Of a DNA stretch of 5,634 nucleotides, positions 4,884 through 5,634 are shown piece after piece. The first letter of the stretch is position 1; each line of letters opens with the position of its first letter. The translations under genes were made by a program, and so were the position numbers. A model generated the notes under the pieces. It made no database searches, was not told where the DNA came from, and saw only the letters and a list, made by a program, of their open reading frames with translations. The DNA is from Rhodobacterales bacterium (GTDB taxonomy: Bacteria; Pseudomonadota; Alphaproteobacteria; Rhodobacterales; Rhodobacteraceae): contig JAAFIJ010000183.1 in NCBI GenBank assembly GCA_013298675.1, positions 1 through 5,634 of the forward strand. Reading direction: 5' to 3'.

Positions 4884-5634
4884 TCAGGATTCCGCCCTCT
4901 TTGCCGTCTTTTGGACGACGGACAGCAGCCAGTCGACAAAGGTTTCTGTGTCGGGATGGTTGATCCCACCTGCCGGCTTGATCAGATGGAAGGCTTCGTC
5001 GATGGGCACTGCCAGATCAAACGGGGCCACGAGACGGCCTGTTTCAATGGCATGTCCGGCGAGCGACTTGCGCCCCAAAGCCACGCCTGCGCCTTGGGCC
5101 GCCAATTCGAACGCCGTCAAGGACGTATCAAGATGCAGGCCGGACCCTGAATCCACCCCGACGGTCCCGGACGCTTTCAGCCAGATGCCCCAGCCTTCGT
5201 GATAGCCCAGCACATGCAACAAACGGTGGTGTCGCAGGTCAGTGGGGGTTTGAATCTGACACTTGGGGGAACAAAGTGGAGTGATCGTCTCCCATGTCAG
5301 GCGATGACTGTTGAAGCCCGGCCAATGTCCGGTGCCGTATTGGATATCAAGATCAAAGTCCTGTGCATCCGCAACATCATTCCAGACGCTGGACAGCAGG
5401 CGGATCGACTTGCCTGGATGCCGCTCAAGGTAATCGGGCAAACGCGGGGCCAGCCAGTTGACGGCAAAGGACACCGCGCAACGCAGGGTCAGCGCGTTGG
5501 TGCGGCGCTGGCCGAACACTTCACGCGTGCCCATCGCCAAGCGTTGCAGCGCGTCCTGCACCTTGGGCAAATAAGCCGCGCCGGATTTGGTAAGTTCCAA
5601 CCCACGTGGATGGCGTAGGAACAAGGGCTGGCGC
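4884..5634 (-). CDS. LysR-type regulator (GcvA-like), N-terminus beyond the window
   Basis: The frame is open from the right edge to the TGA at 4884, giving 249 visible residues. It enters at RQPLFLRHPRGLELT, the end of the LysR winged helix domain, so about 50 N-terminal residues including the recognition helix are outside. The TTG at 5622-5624 lies inside this conserved segment and is not a start. The effector domain shows LTLRCAVSFAVNWLAPRLPDYL, a DFDLDIQYGTGHWPG block and ITPLCSPK. These are hallmarks of the GcvA/AmpR-like subgroup, where the WPG and CSP blocks are typical. G+C-rich codon use matches the left flank, so it belongs to the host backbone rather than the island. Its target genes are not in view. 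It is transcribed toward the ParA gene, but a 450-bp gap separates them. Confidence 0.9.
   Translation of the reverse strand, partial: RQPLFLRHPRGLELTKSGAAYLPKVQDALQRLAMGTREVFGQRRTNALTLRCAVSFAVNWLAPRLPDYLERHPGKSIRLLSSVWNDVADAQDFDLDIQYGTGHWPGFNSHRLTWETITPLCSPKCQIQTPTDLRHHRLLHVLGYHEGWGIWLKASGTVGVDSGSGLHLDTSLTAFELAAQGAGVALGRKSLAGHAIETGRLVAPFDLAVPIDEAFHLIKPAGGINHPDTETFVDWLLSVVQKTAKRAES

Noticed and set aside
4462..4963. Plus-strand frames between the ParA gene and the right LysR gene
   Set aside because: They are rich in Arg/Ser/Cys, lack motifs, and in part overlap the LysR coding sequence on the other strand.

Overview
The window looks like chromosomal sequence of an alphaproteobacterium, most likely of the Rhodobacterales/Roseobacter type. 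This rests on G+C-rich, GC3-rich flanking genes and on the style of the LysR-type regulators and small secreted proteins. It is an inference from composition and protein style; no rRNA or other marker gene is present. The flanking genes are about 60-68% G+C where I counted (for example 41 of 60 bases at 1261-1320). The block at about 2588-4440 is clearly A+T richer (21 of 60 G+C at 3061-3120, 27 of 60 at 2701-2760). That step suggests horizontally acquired DNA.

Left region (1-2066): three leftward genes face one rightward regulator. The leftward genes are two tandem paralogues of small exported dimeric alpha/beta-barrel (antibiotic-biosynthesis-monooxygenase-like) proteins, at 666-1040 and 198-584. 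They are followed by the first 27 codons of a probable sulfotransferase that runs off the left edge. The rightward gene (1167-2066) is a complete LysR-type transcriptional regulator. The 126-bp divergent spacer carries three copies of a TCTGCA/TGCAGA half-site, a good candidate for its operator.

Central island (about 2067-4883): a two-gene leftward operon encodes a ParA/MinD-type ATPase (3451-4434) and a SIR2-family protein with the NAD-binding and catalytic motifs intact (2588-3454). The reading frames overlap by four bases (ATGA). The pair stands alone, low in G+C, between two gene-free stretches of about 450-520 bp. Those stretches share a direct repeat (40 of 44 bases in the core). A 9-bp perfect inverted repeat lies just upstream of the ATPase start. 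SIR2 proteins of this type are NAD-consuming effectors in several anti-phage systems. I infer that this is a compact abortive-infection-like defence module in which the ATPase acts as sensor or regulator and the SIR2 protein as effector. I do not recognise it as a named system.

Right edge (4884-5634): the C-terminal five-sixths of a GcvA-type LysR regulator, transcribed leftward. Its DNA-binding N-terminus lies beyond the window.

I found no tRNA, rRNA, CRISPR array, transposase or integrase.
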